Assembly (NCBI GenBank): GCA_017522685.1
Contig: JAFWYN010000016.1
Span: forward strand, 1 to 52,764
From: Lachnospiraceae bacterium
GTDB taxonomy: Bacteria; Bacillota_A; Clostridia; Lachnospirales; Lachnospiraceae
Direction: 5' to 3'
Length of the DNA: 52,764 bases
Position 1 is the first letter of the stretch. Every line of letters starts with the position of its first letter. A model generated the notes under the pieces. That model made no database searches, had not been told where the DNA came from, and saw only the letters and a program-made list of their open reading frames with translations. Shown here in pieces: positions 1 to 8,763 of this stretch. A program made the position numbers and the translations under genes.

Positions 1-250
1 CTTTCAGATTCCACAGCTTTGATTGCTGTTACTCTTTAAGAATTTTCAGGGTTGCATTACTGTTTATTTATCAATGTACAATGGAACTTTATTAAAAGTT
101 ACCTGCGCTGTTTCTTACGCGACAGCTTATTTAGAATATCACATGCTTTTCGCTTTGTCAACAGCTTTTTTAAAATTTTTTCTACCTTTTTTATGTATTA
201 TTTTGAGGTGGTAGGATATTAGTATATCATCTGTTTTTTACAATTGTCAA
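1..250 (-). promoter_or_regulatory. Tandem promoters and leader, probably of an rRNA operon left of the window
   Basis: Two near-consensus promoters read leftward. The outer one has TTGACA at 245-250 and TATACT at 221-226 with an 18-base spacer. The inner one has TTGACA at 156-161 and TATTCT at 133-138 with a 17-base spacer. No convincing gene follows to the window edge. The downstream leader holds a boxA-like stretch around 60-80 (minus strand TGTACATTGATAAATAAACA). Tandem strong promoters, a long untranslated leader and a boxA-like element are typical of rRNA operons. The rRNA itself is outside the window, so this identity is inferred. Confidence 0.6.
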
Positions 251-290
251 TCGCTAGATATAGTGTCTGTTTTTATCCCAAACACAAACC

Positions 291-318
291 AAAAAGCGAA
301 CATCCGACGATGTTCGCT
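291..318 (-). terminator. Rho-independent terminator after the CvpA gene
   Basis: Perfect 10-bp stem AGCGAACATC / GATGTTCGCT with a 4-base loop at 295-318, followed on the minus strand by a T run (294-291). It sits just past the CvpA stop codon and before the leftward tandem promoters. Confidence 0.85.
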
Positions 319-330
319 TTCTATCCTTCT

Positions 331-828
331 TTACTTTCTATCTGCTAACTCCGCTACCACATTTGATACAATCGGTGCCAGCAGATTATATTCATATACC
401 GCAGTCAGAACCTTACTCTGTTCGGTATAATCCAAAATCATTTGTCCTATCATCCCCAGCTCAAAATACTTGGTAAAGGTATACATTGTCCAAAGCATAA
501 CCACCACTTCAACTGCTCCTAGCAGCATTCCCAACCATTTGTCACCGGTATGTATGATAGGCAACTTGGTAATCACCTTTGCCGAGAAGAATACCAACTT
601 TAAGAAGTGATGCGCTATTCCAACCAATGTTAAAAGCAATACGGTAACTAAAATTCCTACTACCTTTTTTTGCATATAGCTATATAATCCGGCTCCGATT
701 AAAGTCACCACCACGCACATGATCAGCAAAGAGATTAATGATATAATCTCTTTAACCATTCCTTTACGATATCCGTCTGCCACCTTAATAATGAGTAGCA
801 CCAAAACAATAATCTCCAATAAATTCAT
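331..828 (-). CDS. CvpA family membrane protein
   Basis: A 165-residue membrane protein of the CvpA family (colicin V production protein). The first helix begins with the family-like NLLEIIVLVLLI, then a short charged turn with GYRKGMVKEI, then three more hydrophobic stretches near residues 30-50, 57-75 and 100-120. Length and helix pattern fit the family. In Firmicutes the exact job is unclear; envelope or cell-division roles have been suggested. A GAAGGTAGGG ribosome site precedes the ATG. It lies 16 bases after the DUF5711 gene, so the two are probably one transcript ending at the terminator at 291-318. Confidence 0.8.
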   Translation of the reverse strand: MNLLEIIVLVLLIIKVADGYRKGMVKEIISLISLLIMCVVVTLIGAGLYSYMQKKVVGILVTVLLLTLVGIAHHFLKLVFFSAKVITKLPIIHTGDKWLGMLLGAVEVVVMLWTMYTFTKYFELGMIGQMILDYTEQSKVLTAVYEYNLLAPIVSNVVAELADRK

Positions 829-844
829 ATGTATCCCTACCTTC

Positions 845-2050
845 TTACTTTAACTGTATGGTATTAATCATATTTCGCGAAACCAATACATACTTATAAC
901 TTTTACCCTTTCCCACTGGCATCAGCAAATCCGCCGCCGTCATAAAGCCTCCGTTAAACTTCTCTTTTCCGTCATAGGTCTGTAACAAACATTCCATATT
1001 ATTGTAAACTGCAAAATAATCCTCTGTAAAGAATATATCATCATACTTTACATTAAAATAGAAGCTTCCCACTTTACCGTCCTTATTACTGCTATAAATA
1101 TCCATCTTATGTTGCTTATCCAACTGATCGGAATGTAACAGTATTCCTACATATTCTTCGTTATGATATACCCCTTGAATCTCTTCCTCTAATAAGTACT
1201 GGGATTGAAGAGCCGGTTTCTGTGCACCTTTGTAAAACAAGACTCTGTCTTCTCCCACCGCAATAGCTGTATCCTTATTTATAAACTCTATGTAGGGTAT
1301 CATGGTATCCGGATAGGTGTCTGCACAAACTCTGTAATCGCTCATATTAGACCCTACTGCTCCGAAATTGTGAAAAGCAATCTGTGACTTAATCACTCCT
1401 GCGTCCGTATACAGGCACACCATTCCCAAAAGCTCTCCATTAGGTGATAAACTGAAATCTACCGGATATCCGCTTTGTCCCATAGTTGTTTTTACTTCAA
1501 ATTTACGATTGCCGTCAACATCATAAATATGAATCCAGGTAATGGCGGTATCTGCCACAGCCACGGCAACCCGTCCGTTTCCCGCCACTGCCAGATTACG
1601 AATAGGCATGGTGGTAGTGATTTCCCCAAGCTTCTTCGCAGAATCCAATACATATATGACGCGACCATTATAATCCGCAAAGGCCACTACGTCCTCACAG
1701 GTTGCAACCAGTATATTCTGCATCTCAAAGGTCTGGTTCCAAAGCACCTCACCCTTGGGACTTGTACAATGGGCGCCGTCACGGCTGTATGTCAATATAT
1801 TCTCACCCAGCTTCATAATCTCCGAATCTGTCACTCTGTCAAACTCAACCATCGAAACTGAATCATAAGATGTGTAAACATGATTTTTATATTGAACATA
1901 TACAATCGCCACTAATATTAATACCGCTACCATTACCAGCAAAACACGATACACGGCCGTCATTCTATGCCTGTGAATTTTGTTCTTATAATCTTCTTTA
2001 TTCGTTTCTTCTACCCTCACGGCTCTCAAATTATTTCTTCTGTCTGTCAT
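845..2050 (-). CDS. DUF5711 family membrane-anchored beta-propeller protein
   Basis: A 401-residue protein with a charged cytoplasmic N-terminus (about residues 1-30), one transmembrane helix at about 32-52 (VLLVMVAVLILVAIVYVQY) and a large outer region. The outer part has repeating beta-strand blades of about 40 residues, such as DVVAFADYNGRVIYVLD and GRVAVAVADTAITWIHIYD, which suggest a PQQ/WD-like propeller. This matches the DUF5711 family common in Lachnospiraceae, whose function is unknown. It shares a transcript with CvpA downstream and follows the LysM gene. Family call is from recognition of architecture rather than a search. Confidence 0.75.
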   Translation of the reverse strand: MTDRRNNLRAVRVEETNKEDYKNKIHRHRMTAVYRVLLVMVAVLILVAIVYVQYKNHVYTSYDSVSMVEFDRVTDSEIMKLGENILTYSRDGAHCTSPKGEVLWNQTFEMQNILVATCEDVVAFADYNGRVIYVLDSAKKLGEITTTMPIRNLAVAGNGRVAVAVADTAITWIHIYDVDGNRKFEVKTTMGQSGYPVDFSLSPNGELLGMVCLYTDAGVIKSQIAFHNFGAVGSNMSDYRVCADTYPDTMIPYIEFINKDTAIAVGEDRVLFYKGAQKPALQSQYLLEEEIQGVYHNEEYVGILLHSDQLDKQHKMDIYSSNKDGKVGSFYFNVKYDDIFFTEDYFAVYNNMECLLQTYDGKEKFNGGFMTAADLLMPVGKGKSYKYVLVSRNMINTIQLK

Positions 2051-2099
2051 TTGTATACTTCCTTATCCTATTATATTCTTTAGTATAACACAGAATCCG

Positions 2100-3260
2100 C
2101 TAAGGTAATAGGATTTTTTGACCAATTTGTATATTATCCGGATTGGTTATATGATTGAGTTCGCAAATCTGTTTTACGTACTTATCACTCCCATAAAATC
2201 GCATGCTGATTCCGATAAGATTATCGCTTTCACGGATAGTATATTCGTTAACTACCTCTTGACTTTGAACCGGTACCGGGGTGGCAGTCGTCACCGGCAC
2301 CTGTGTAGGTTCAGGGGTTGGCACCTCTGTTGGTACGGGTGTTGGCACTGCAGTAGGTTCCGGTGTGGGTACCTCTGTCGGCATTGGTGTACTGTTTACC
2401 ACTTCTTCTCCCTGTACCGCCACCACATCCCTCTGTGCTTGATTTTCCTGAAGAATAGCTTCTGTTAATTGTTCTTCCGCCACCAGTGTATTTATGACAT
2501 CATCACTCATGGCCTCTACAGGACTTCCATCCTCTGTTGCTCCTATTTCTGCCCCCCATAATCCTCTCTTTATTTTTTCAAAAAAAGTTCCATCCACCCC
2601 CTCGGATTGTATGGTTACAATACTTATCATACAAAGGAGTACCAGCATACTAGCCGCCGCAAAGCGCATTCCGTGCATTCTTTTTTCCAGTGCTTTATAA
2701 GATACTTCCCTGGCTGAAGAACCTTTTTCCTCCTCTTGCCGCGGTGCGTTGGACAGCTTTTGTTCCTCCATCCGCATTTCCACCGCTTCATACTTTTCTC
2801 TTGCCACATATTCCGGCTTTGCTTCCTCTGCACGATTGTCCAACATATATGCCAACATATCGTCGTTCTTTTCATAAAAACAAGCATAGCCCTTTACATA
2901 ATGGCAACAACTATTTTCATATATATGTATTCCTTCTATCATCTCACCATTCAAAAGAAGATACCCCACAAATTCGCAGGTATTGAAATACTTGCGTCGC
3001 AACCTTTCAATCTCCTGATAATGTGCCTGGGATAAATGACGAACCTCTCTTTGCAGAAAATTCAGCTTACATGCACCGTAGACAAACAGATAGGATATAC
3101 CCTGTTCCATAGCCCTCTTACCATACAGTGCTACAGCTATTTCCTTATCCTCTGCAAAACGGTTCATTTGTTTCATATAGGACATTACATAATCTTCAAC
3201 GTATATTTTACATGACCTGTCCGACTCTCCGATTTGTGTTACATTTTTTGGCAATTCCAT
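2100..3260 (-). CDS. LysM-domain membrane protein with proline/threonine-rich spacer
   Basis: A 386-residue protein. Residues 1-180 form a cytoplasmic region of unknown type. A transmembrane helix lies near 200-220 (FAAASMLVLLCMISIVTIQS). A low-complexity spacer of PTPEPT / PVPTEV repeats follows, and a C-terminal LysM domain begins at YTIRESDNLIGISMRFYGS and ends in IQIGQKILLP. LysM binds peptidoglycan, so the protein probably links the membrane to the wall. The start is the ATG at 3260, which has GGGAGG eight bases upstream; an in-frame TTG nine codons earlier has no good ribosome site. The spacer is also a DNA-level repeat at about 2270-2400. Confidence 0.85.
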   Translation of the reverse strand: MELPKNVTQIGESDRSCKIYVEDYVMSYMKQMNRFAEDKEIAVALYGKRAMEQGISYLFVYGACKLNFLQREVRHLSQAHYQEIERLRRKYFNTCEFVGYLLLNGEMIEGIHIYENSCCHYVKGYACFYEKNDDMLAYMLDNRAEEAKPEYVAREKYEAVEMRMEEQKLSNAPRQEEEKGSSAREVSYKALEKRMHGMRFAAASMLVLLCMISIVTIQSEGVDGTFFEKIKRGLWGAEIGATEDGSPVEAMSDDVINTLVAEEQLTEAILQENQAQRDVVAVQGEEVVNSTPMPTEVPTPEPTAVPTPVPTEVPTPEPTQVPVTTATPVPVQSQEVVNEYTIRESDNLIGISMRFYGSDKYVKQICELNHITNPDNIQIGQKILLP

Positions 3261-3383
3261 AAAAAATACCTCCCACACTAATGTCAAAGCTATGATTTAG
3301 CTTAAATATACCATTAGCGAAGAAGGTATTTTATCATTCTTTGTCGTTGAATGCCCTAAAGCTTTCGACAAAACTATTCAAAA

Positions 3384-4418
3384 TTATTCAAAGCGATATA
3401 CTGTTACAGAATCATACTCTGTATCATCGCCGAATACACAGGAAGGGAACTCCGGTGTATTTACCGCATTGGGATAGTACTGGGTCTCCAGACACAAACC
3501 ACATCTGCGTCCGTACTCTGCACCATCTTTTCCGGAACCGGGTGCAATGAAATTACCTGCATAGAACTGTACTCCGGGAAGGGTGGTATAGGTATGCATC
3601 ACTCTGCCGCTTACAGGACCTACTACTGTTGCAATATGTCTTAACTCACCATTCCAATCGTCTACTACCCAGTTATGGTCGTAACCCATGGTCAGTCTTA
3701 ACTGCTCTACCTTTTCATTAATTTCCTTGCCGATTTCCTTAAGTTCGGTGAAATCCATGGGAGTACCCTTTACCGTTGCTATTTCACCTGTAGGAATCGC
3801 ACCCTTTACCACAGGAGTATAGCAGGAGGCATTCAGCATAAGGGAATGTCCTTCGATACTGCCCGCCTTATGTCCATCCAAATTAAAATAGGTATGATTG
3901 GTCGGATTCATAATAGTCTTCTTGTCACTCTTTGCATGATAATGAAGGGTTAAACCATTTTCCTCATCCAAAATATAGGTCAGAGAAAATTCTTTATTCC
4001 CCGGAAAGCCCATGTAGCCGTCTTCGTCGGTAATAGTAAATTTCACACTATTCTCACCCACTTCTGCTGCCCAAAGCTTCTTATGATATCCATCTTCCAT
4101 ATGACTATGTAAGTTGTTCTCACCGTCATTTGCATCTACCTGATATTCCACGCCGTCAATTGTAAACTTTGCATTGGCAATTCTGTTGGCGTTCGGTCCG
4201 ATAGTTGCACCGAAAAAGCTTCCGTTTGTCTGGTATCCAGTCAAATCATCATAACCAAGCACCACGTCATCCACATTACCCTTTGCATCGGGCACTAATA
4301 AATTCACCAAAATCGCGCCAAAATCGGTCACTTCTGCCTTCATACCCTTACTGTTTTCCAGAGTGTAAAGAGTAGCACTCTGTCCTTCTACACTAAAGTC
4401 TCTTTTTGTTACTGCCAT
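3384..4418 (-). CDS. galM: Aldose 1-epimerase (mutarotase)
   Basis: Interconverts alpha and beta anomers of hexoses, feeding the Leloir pathway; cytosolic. The 344-residue sequence has the GalM family landmarks: FGATIGPNANRI near residue 70, the catalytic-type histidine in NNLHSH, NPTNHTYFNL with the second histidine near 170, and LCLETQYYPNAVN near the C-terminus with the catalytic glutamate. The ATG at 4418 is chosen because GGAGG lies seven to twelve bases upstream; the longer reading frame would start inside that ribosome site. No other galactose genes are nearby, so it stands alone between the LysM gene and recR. Confidence 0.93.
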   Translation of the reverse strand: MAVTKRDFSVEGQSATLYTLENSKGMKAEVTDFGAILVNLLVPDAKGNVDDVVLGYDDLTGYQTNGSFFGATIGPNANRIANAKFTIDGVEYQVDANDGENNLHSHMEDGYHKKLWAAEVGENSVKFTITDEDGYMGFPGNKEFSLTYILDEENGLTLHYHAKSDKKTIMNPTNHTYFNLDGHKAGSIEGHSLMLNASCYTPVVKGAIPTGEIATVKGTPMDFTELKEIGKEINEKVEQLRLTMGYDHNWVVDDWNGELRHIATVVGPVSGRVMHTYTTLPGVQFYAGNFIAPGSGKDGAEYGRRCGLCLETQYYPNAVNTPEFPSCVFGDDTEYDSVTVYRFE

Positions 4419-4452
4419 CCTTTCGTCCTCCAAACATTATATTTTGCTATAC

Positions 4453-5049
4453 TTATAACTCCACACGACCTTCTAACGCGCGAAGCAATGTTACCTCATC
4501 GATGTATTCAATATCTCCGCCCACAGGCACACCACTGGCGATTCTTGTCACCTTAACTCCTGCCGGCTTAATCAATTTGCTGATATACATAGCGGTTGTC
4601 TCGCCTTCCAGGCTGGAATTAGTAGCGATAATCACTTCCTCCACGTCCCCTTCCAGTCGGGTCACCAGCTCTTTCAGCTTGATATCTCCGGGGCCCACTC
4701 CCAACATAGGAGATATAGCACCGTGAAGCACATGATAAACACCTTCATACTTACCTGTCTTTTCATAAGCAGCCAGGTCCCGGCTGTTTTCCACCACCAT
4801 GATCAGCTTATGGTTGCGTTTCTGATTGGCACACACGGGACAAATCTCCTTGTCTGTCAGCGTATAGCATTCCTGACAGTAGCGGACATTCTCCCTGGCC
4901 TCCATCATCACCTTTGCCAGACGGTTCACCTTTTCCTTGGGCATGTGTATCATATGAAAGGCCAGTCTCTGGGCGGATTTGTTGCCAATACCGGGCAAGG
5001 CCGCCAGCTCCTCTATTAACTTATTAATATGGCCACTATACATTTCCAT
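4453..5049 (-). CDS. recR: Recombination mediator RecR
   Basis: RecR works with RecO and RecF to load RecA at single-strand gaps. The 198-residue protein shows the helix-hairpin-helix LPGIGNKSAQRLAFH at about 18-33, a four-cysteine zinc site (C58, C61, C70, C73) and a Toprim domain from LIMVVENSRDL near 82. Length fits the family. It overlaps the stop of ybaB by one base (TAATG), indicating translational coupling in the classical dnaX-ybaB-recR order. Confidence 0.97.
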   Translation of the reverse strand: MEMYSGHINKLIEELAALPGIGNKSAQRLAFHMIHMPKEKVNRLAKVMMEARENVRYCQECYTLTDKEICPVCANQKRNHKLIMVVENSRDLAAYEKTGKYEGVYHVLHGAISPMLGVGPGDIKLKELVTRLEGDVEEVIIATNSSLEGETTAMYISKLIKPAGVKVTRIASGVPVGGDIEYIDEVTLLRALEGRVEL

Positions 5050-5393
5050 TAGAAAGGAAATCCTCCGAATCCACCTGTCATCTTACCCATCATTTCGTTA
5101 TTCGCATCCTCTGCCTGCTTTAAAGCTTCATTGGTTGCTGCCACGATTAAATCCTGCAACATTTCGATATCGTCAGGATCTACCACTTCTTCAGAAAGTT
5201 TAACTCTAACAACTTCCTTCTTGCCGGTTACAGTCACTTCCACTGCACCGCCGCCTGCACTTGCAGTAAATTCCTTAGTTTCCAGCTCCTTCTGTCCTTC
5301 CTCCATCTGACGCTGCATTCTCTGTGCCTGCTTCATCAGATTGTTCATATTGCCGGGCATTGCTCCCCCGGGAAATCCTCCACGTTTTGCCAT
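5049..5393 (-). CDS. ybaB: YbaB/EbfC family nucleoid-associated protein
   Basis: A small dimeric DNA-binding protein of 114 residues that binds DNA as a clamp-like dimer. Seen here: the glycine/methionine-rich N-terminus ([18 protein letters not shown]), a helix ending in [11 protein letters not shown], and the family core [24 protein letters not shown]. The C-terminus is glycine/phenylalanine rich. It lies 18 bases after dnaX and overlaps recR, an arrangement conserved across bacteria. GAGGAG ribosome site before the ATG. Confidence 0.95.
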   Translation of the reverse strand: MAKRGGFPGGAMPGNMNNLMKQAQRMQRQMEEGQKELETKEFTASAGGGAVEVTVTGKKEVVRVKLSEEVVDPDDIEMLQDLIVAATNEALKQAEDANNEMMGKMTGGFGGFPF

Positions 5394-5411
5394 TGTAAAA
5401 CTCCTCGCTTT

Positions 5412-6971
5412 CTATTCCTCTACTACTATATCCATATGAATTATCCGGGATAAATCCACATAGTTCTCACTAAATTCCTGACGACTTCTTACGGGTTGAA
5501 TGATTACTTCCACCTCTTTCCCCAAAAAGTCCGCTATCACATTCTCCAACTGTTCCTTATTCTCCGGGTGTTCCGTAAAATAATCAGAAGCAGTACCGTC
5601 CTCCAGAACTACCATCAGCTTATTGTCACCACCCAGGCTTAATTTCGCATTCTTCAAATAAATCCTCATGGGATTATCCGTGTTTCCTGCGATGGTGGGC
5701 CAGTTTCTCACAATTTCCTTCACATCCTCCGGTATGGCCTTGGGAATCTCCGGCTTCTTCTTCACCACACCCGGCTGTACCATAGGTATAGCGCCCTCCG
5801 GCACCACCATGGGCACGCCGTTTTCCACTTTCTCTTCCACATCCCGGATACGCTCCAGTAAGGCTTCCGTATTGGACTCCATGCTTGGCTTGCACAGCTT
5901 AATCAATGCTATTTCCACCAAAATACGTTTCTGGGAAGCATATTTAATCTGTCCTGCCAATTCGGAGAAGATACGGATATATCGGATGATAGTGGACATC
6001 TCCACCATTTCAGCTTCTTCCTTCAGTCGCTCCAGATTGTCGGAGGACATATCGATAACATCCTCCAGGTTGTCAGAGGATTGCACCAACATCAGATTAC
6101 GCAGATACCAGGAGAAGTCCGTCACAAACTGGGTCAACTCCCTGCCCTGCATTACAATTTCTTCCAAAAGCTTCACGCAGCCTAATACATTCTTCTCCAG
6201 CACATGACGCAGCAAACGGCTGAACACCTCAGTATCCACTGCCCCCAGCACATCCAGCACTTTGTCATAAGTCAGCTCGCTTCCTAAATGAAAAGCGATA
6301 CACTGGTCCAAAAGGCTTAACGCATCACGCATGGAACCGTCCGCTGTCTTGGCAATATAGCGAAGGGCCTTTTCCTCTACCTGCACACCTTCTGCGTCGA
6401 TAAGCTCCTGCATACGATTGGTAATGGTATCTATGGAAATACGCTTAAAATCATACCTTTGACATCTGGACAATATGGTAATAGGAAGCTTATGCACTTC
6501 CGTAGTTGCCAATATAAATATCACATAAGAAGGGGGCTCTTCCAAGGTCTTTAACAAGGCATTAAACGCGCCTATGGAAAGCATATGCACCTCGTCGATG
6601 ATATAAACCTTGTATTTGCCTTCTGCCGGTGAATAGGACACCTCGTCCACAATCTCACGGATGTTGTCCACACCATTGTTGGATGCCGCATCAATTTCAA
6701 TCACATTCATACTGGCTCCTGCTGCAATCGCTTTACAGGTCCTGCATTCTCCGCAGGGTCCGTTCTCCGTAGGACTCTCACAGTTTACGGTTTTTGCAAA
6801 AATTTTGGCTACCGTAGTTTTACCGGTACCACGAGTACCGGTAAATAAATAGGCATGTCCTATACGATTGGCTTTTATTTGATTTTTCAAAGTGGTCACT
6901 ATATGCTCCTGTCCCTTTACATCTTCGAAAAGACCGGGACGGAACTTACGGTATAGCGCTGTATAAGACAT
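5412..6971 (-). CDS. dnaX: DNA polymerase III subunits gamma/tau
   Basis: ATPase of the clamp loader, which opens the beta clamp and organises the replisome. The 519-residue protein has Walker A GTRGTGKT at 45-52, a zinc site with cysteines at 64, 73, 76 and 79, the DEVH Walker B at 126-129 and the SRC sensor motif at 168-170. The lid and collar follow, and a shorter, charged tau-like tail begins near residue 375. No programmed-frameshift signal was looked for in detail. It begins the dnaX-ybaB-recR operon. Confidence 0.97.
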   Translation of the reverse strand: MSYTALYRKFRPGLFEDVKGQEHIVTTLKNQIKANRIGHAYLFTGTRGTGKTTVAKIFAKTVNCESPTENGPCGECRTCKAIAAGASMNVIEIDAASNNGVDNIREIVDEVSYSPAEGKYKVYIIDEVHMLSIGAFNALLKTLEEPPSYVIFILATTEVHKLPITILSRCQRYDFKRISIDTITNRMQELIDAEGVQVEEKALRYIAKTADGSMRDALSLLDQCIAFHLGSELTYDKVLDVLGAVDTEVFSRLLRHVLEKNVLGCVKLLEEIVMQGRELTQFVTDFSWYLRNLMLVQSSDNLEDVIDMSSDNLERLKEEAEMVEMSTIIRYIRIFSELAGQIKYASQKRILVEIALIKLCKPSMESNTEALLERIRDVEEKVENGVPMVVPEGAIPMVQPGVVKKKPEIPKAIPEDVKEIVRNWPTIAGNTDNPMRIYLKNAKLSLGGDNKLMVVLEDGTASDYFTEHPENKEQLENVIADFLGKEVEVIIQPVRSRQEFSENYVDLSRIIHMDIVVEE

Positions 6972-6993
6972 AAATTAATTTCTCCTTGCAAAC

Positions 6994-8067
6994 TTAGTCG
7001 CCGAAGCAAATGCCTAAAAGCTTTGCCTCCTTAATAATGGATGCATCCGGGTCAATCATCTTAAGCTTGCCTGCTACATCCTCCAAGGGTACCTTTACGA
7101 TTTCACGATTCTTGTATCCTACCATGAAACCAAACTCACCCTTCAAAATCAGTTCCCCTGCTTCGGAACCCAGACGGCTGGCAAATACTCTGTCATAAGG
7201 ACAGGGACTTCCGCCACGCTGCATATGTCCGGGCACGGTTACTCGCACTTCACGACCGGTTTTCTTCTGAATCTGGTCAGCCACTTCATAGGAAACAGAA
7301 GGATAGGTATAGTTCTTCATCTTTTCCTTGTATTCCTTCTTGCTCATCTTGGCATCCTTTTTGGAAATAGCACCCTCTGCTACCGCGATAATGGTAAAAC
7401 GGCTACCATTCTTGTCACGTTCTTCTATTTTGTCCACTACTTTATCAATATCATAGGGAATCTCAGGAAGCAGGATAATATCCGCGCCGCCTGCCATACC
7501 CGCATTCAGGGTCAGCCAACCTACTTTGTGTCCCATAACCTCCACAATAAATACACGTCCGTGGGAAGCCGCTGTGGTATGAATACAGTCAATCGCATCT
7601 GTCGCAATATTTACCGCACTCTGGAAACCAAAGGTCATATCCGTACCCCAAAGGTCATTATCAATAGTCTTCGGCAAGGTAATCACATTCAAACCTTCCT
7701 TACGAAGCAAATTCGCTGTCTTGTGAGTACCGTTACCACCCAGAATCACCAGGCAGTCCAACTGCAGCTTGTGATAGTTCTGCTTCATGGCATCTACCTT
7801 ATCCAAACCATTCTCGTCCGGATCCTGTATGGTCTTAAAGGGAGTACGTGAGGTGCCCAAAATCGTACCGCCCACAGTCAAAATACCGGAAAAATCCTTA
7901 CCGGTCAACATACGAAAATTGCTGTAAATCAAGCCTTTATAGCCATCTAAAAATCCATAGATTTCCACATCGTCCCTATTACTCAAAAGAGTCTTCACTA
8001 CGCCTCTCATTGCCGCATTCAATGCCTGGCAATCACCACCACTGGTTAACATACCGATTCTTAACAT
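6994..8067 (-). CDS. pfkA: 6-phosphofructokinase
   Basis: Phosphorylates fructose 6-phosphate in glycolysis; cytosolic. The 357-residue protein has the TSGGDCQALNAAMR start of the family, GGNGT at 110-114 and PKTIDND at 132-138 with the catalytic aspartates. Phosphoryl-donor markers are mixed. The glycine at the position equal to E. coli G104 suggests ATP, while the lysine in PKTIDND (E. coli has PGTIDND) is typical of pyrophosphate enzymes, and the E. coli D103 metal-binding residue is replaced by asparagine. Donor therefore uncertain. A GGAGGT ribosome site precedes the ATG; a plausible promoter (TTGTGA, 17 bases, TAAAAT) lies in 8110-8140. Confidence 0.9.
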   Translation of the reverse strand: MLRIGMLTSGGDCQALNAAMRGVVKTLLSNRDDVEIYGFLDGYKGLIYSNFRMLTGKDFSGILTVGGTILGTSRTPFKTIQDPDENGLDKVDAMKQNYHKLQLDCLVILGGNGTHKTANLLRKEGLNVITLPKTIDNDLWGTDMTFGFQSAVNIATDAIDCIHTTAASHGRVFIVEVMGHKVGWLTLNAGMAGGADIILLPEIPYDIDKVVDKIEERDKNGSRFTIIAVAEGAISKKDAKMSKKEYKEKMKNYTYPSVSYEVADQIQKKTGREVRVTVPGHMQRGGSPCPYDRVFASRLGSEAGELILKGEFGFMVGYKNREIVKVPLEDVAGKLKMIDPDASIIKEAKLLGICFGD

Positions 8068-8121
8068 GCCACGTACCTCCTGATTGATTATACTGAATAA
8101 TTATATACATTTTAACACAAT

Positions 8122-8160
8122 TTTAGGCATATCACAAGACTTGCTTGCGATATGCCTAAA
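8122..8160 (-). terminator. Long hairpin between the anchored protein gene and pfkA
   Basis: A 12-bp perfect stem TTTAGGCATATC (8122-8133) / GATATGCCTAAA (8149-8160), extended inward with CAAG/CTTG. It follows the stop of the gene at 8167-8760. The T tract is poor, so it may be a weak terminator or an mRNA-end stabiliser. Confidence 0.5.
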
Positions 8161-8166
8161 TGCTTT

Positions 8167-8760
8167 TTATTGTCTGTTGAAATAATCGATTCCACCGTTC
8201 GCAATGTAATAAGTACGTAAATAGCCATCCTGAGACAATACTACAAACTCATTGGTTTCTTCAATGAAATATACATGATCATTATCCTCTGCCTCCAGCT
8301 TGTGTAAAGCATCCGGATTGCAGATTACCCTGTTGGCTGCTTCGATATACTCCTCCGGAGTTTCAAAGCCCATCTCTATTCCGTGCTTCTCAAAATGACT
8401 GTCACGCAGTTTCTTGGTACGGAACCAATAATTAGTCAGTTCAATTTCCGGTTCTTCTGTGGGTGCCTCTGTTACTACAGGTTCTTTCGTAGGCTTAGGT
8501 GTCGCTGTTGCCTTAGGCCCCTGTGTTACTGTCGGCTCTTTTGTAGGCTTGGGTGTGGCCGTCTCCTGCGGTGCTTCTGTCACTTCAGGGGCTTTTGTAG
8601 CTTCCGGCTTCTGGGTCTCCTCCACTGCTAAACTTACCTGAGTCCCATCTTCTTCGAAACCACTTTGGGGTGCTATCACTCCCGCTTTCCAAAGGATGAT
8701 ATAAATCGCTATCAGCGCCAATATGCCCCATATACTTAATTTTTTACCATTCTTCTTCAT
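8167..8760 (-). CDS. Membrane-anchored protein with a toxin-like C-terminal domain
   Basis: A 197-residue protein with a single N-terminal transmembrane helix at about 8-28 (KLSIWGILALIAIYIILW), a TxEP/TPKPTKEP low-complexity spacer at about 45-105, and a compact C-terminal domain of about 85 residues. That domain carries LRDSHFEKHG, then NPDALHK, TNEFVVLSQDG and RTYY. This pattern resembles nuclease-like domains found at the ends of polymorphic toxins (barnase/EndoU/colicin/RelE-like fold), recalled from memory and not confirmed. No immunity-type gene is adjacent. It lies three bases after the MATE gene and may be co-transcribed with it. Topology predicts the domain is outside the cell. Confidence 0.6.
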   Translation of the reverse strand: MKKNGKKLSIWGILALIAIYIILWKAGVIAPQSGFEEDGTQVSLAVEETQKPEATKAPEVTEAPQETATPKPTKEPTVTQGPKATATPKPTKEPVVTEAPTEEPEIELTNYWFRTKKLRDSHFEKHGIEMGFETPEEYIEAANRVICNPDALHKLEAEDNDHVYFIEETNEFVVLSQDGYLRTYYIANGGIDYFNRQ

Positions 8761-8763
8761 ACC

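Noticed and set aside
23..214. Open frame of 63 residues on the plus strand at the left edge
   Set aside because: No ribosome site, low-complexity hydrophobic translation, and it lies over two strong opposite-strand promoters.
2270..2400. Direct repeats resembling a repeat array
   Set aside because: They are codons of the PTPEPT spacer in the LysM protein.
8450..8640. Plus-strand frames with regular glycine/cysteine patterns
   Set aside because: Shadow of the TPKPTKEP spacer on the minus strand.
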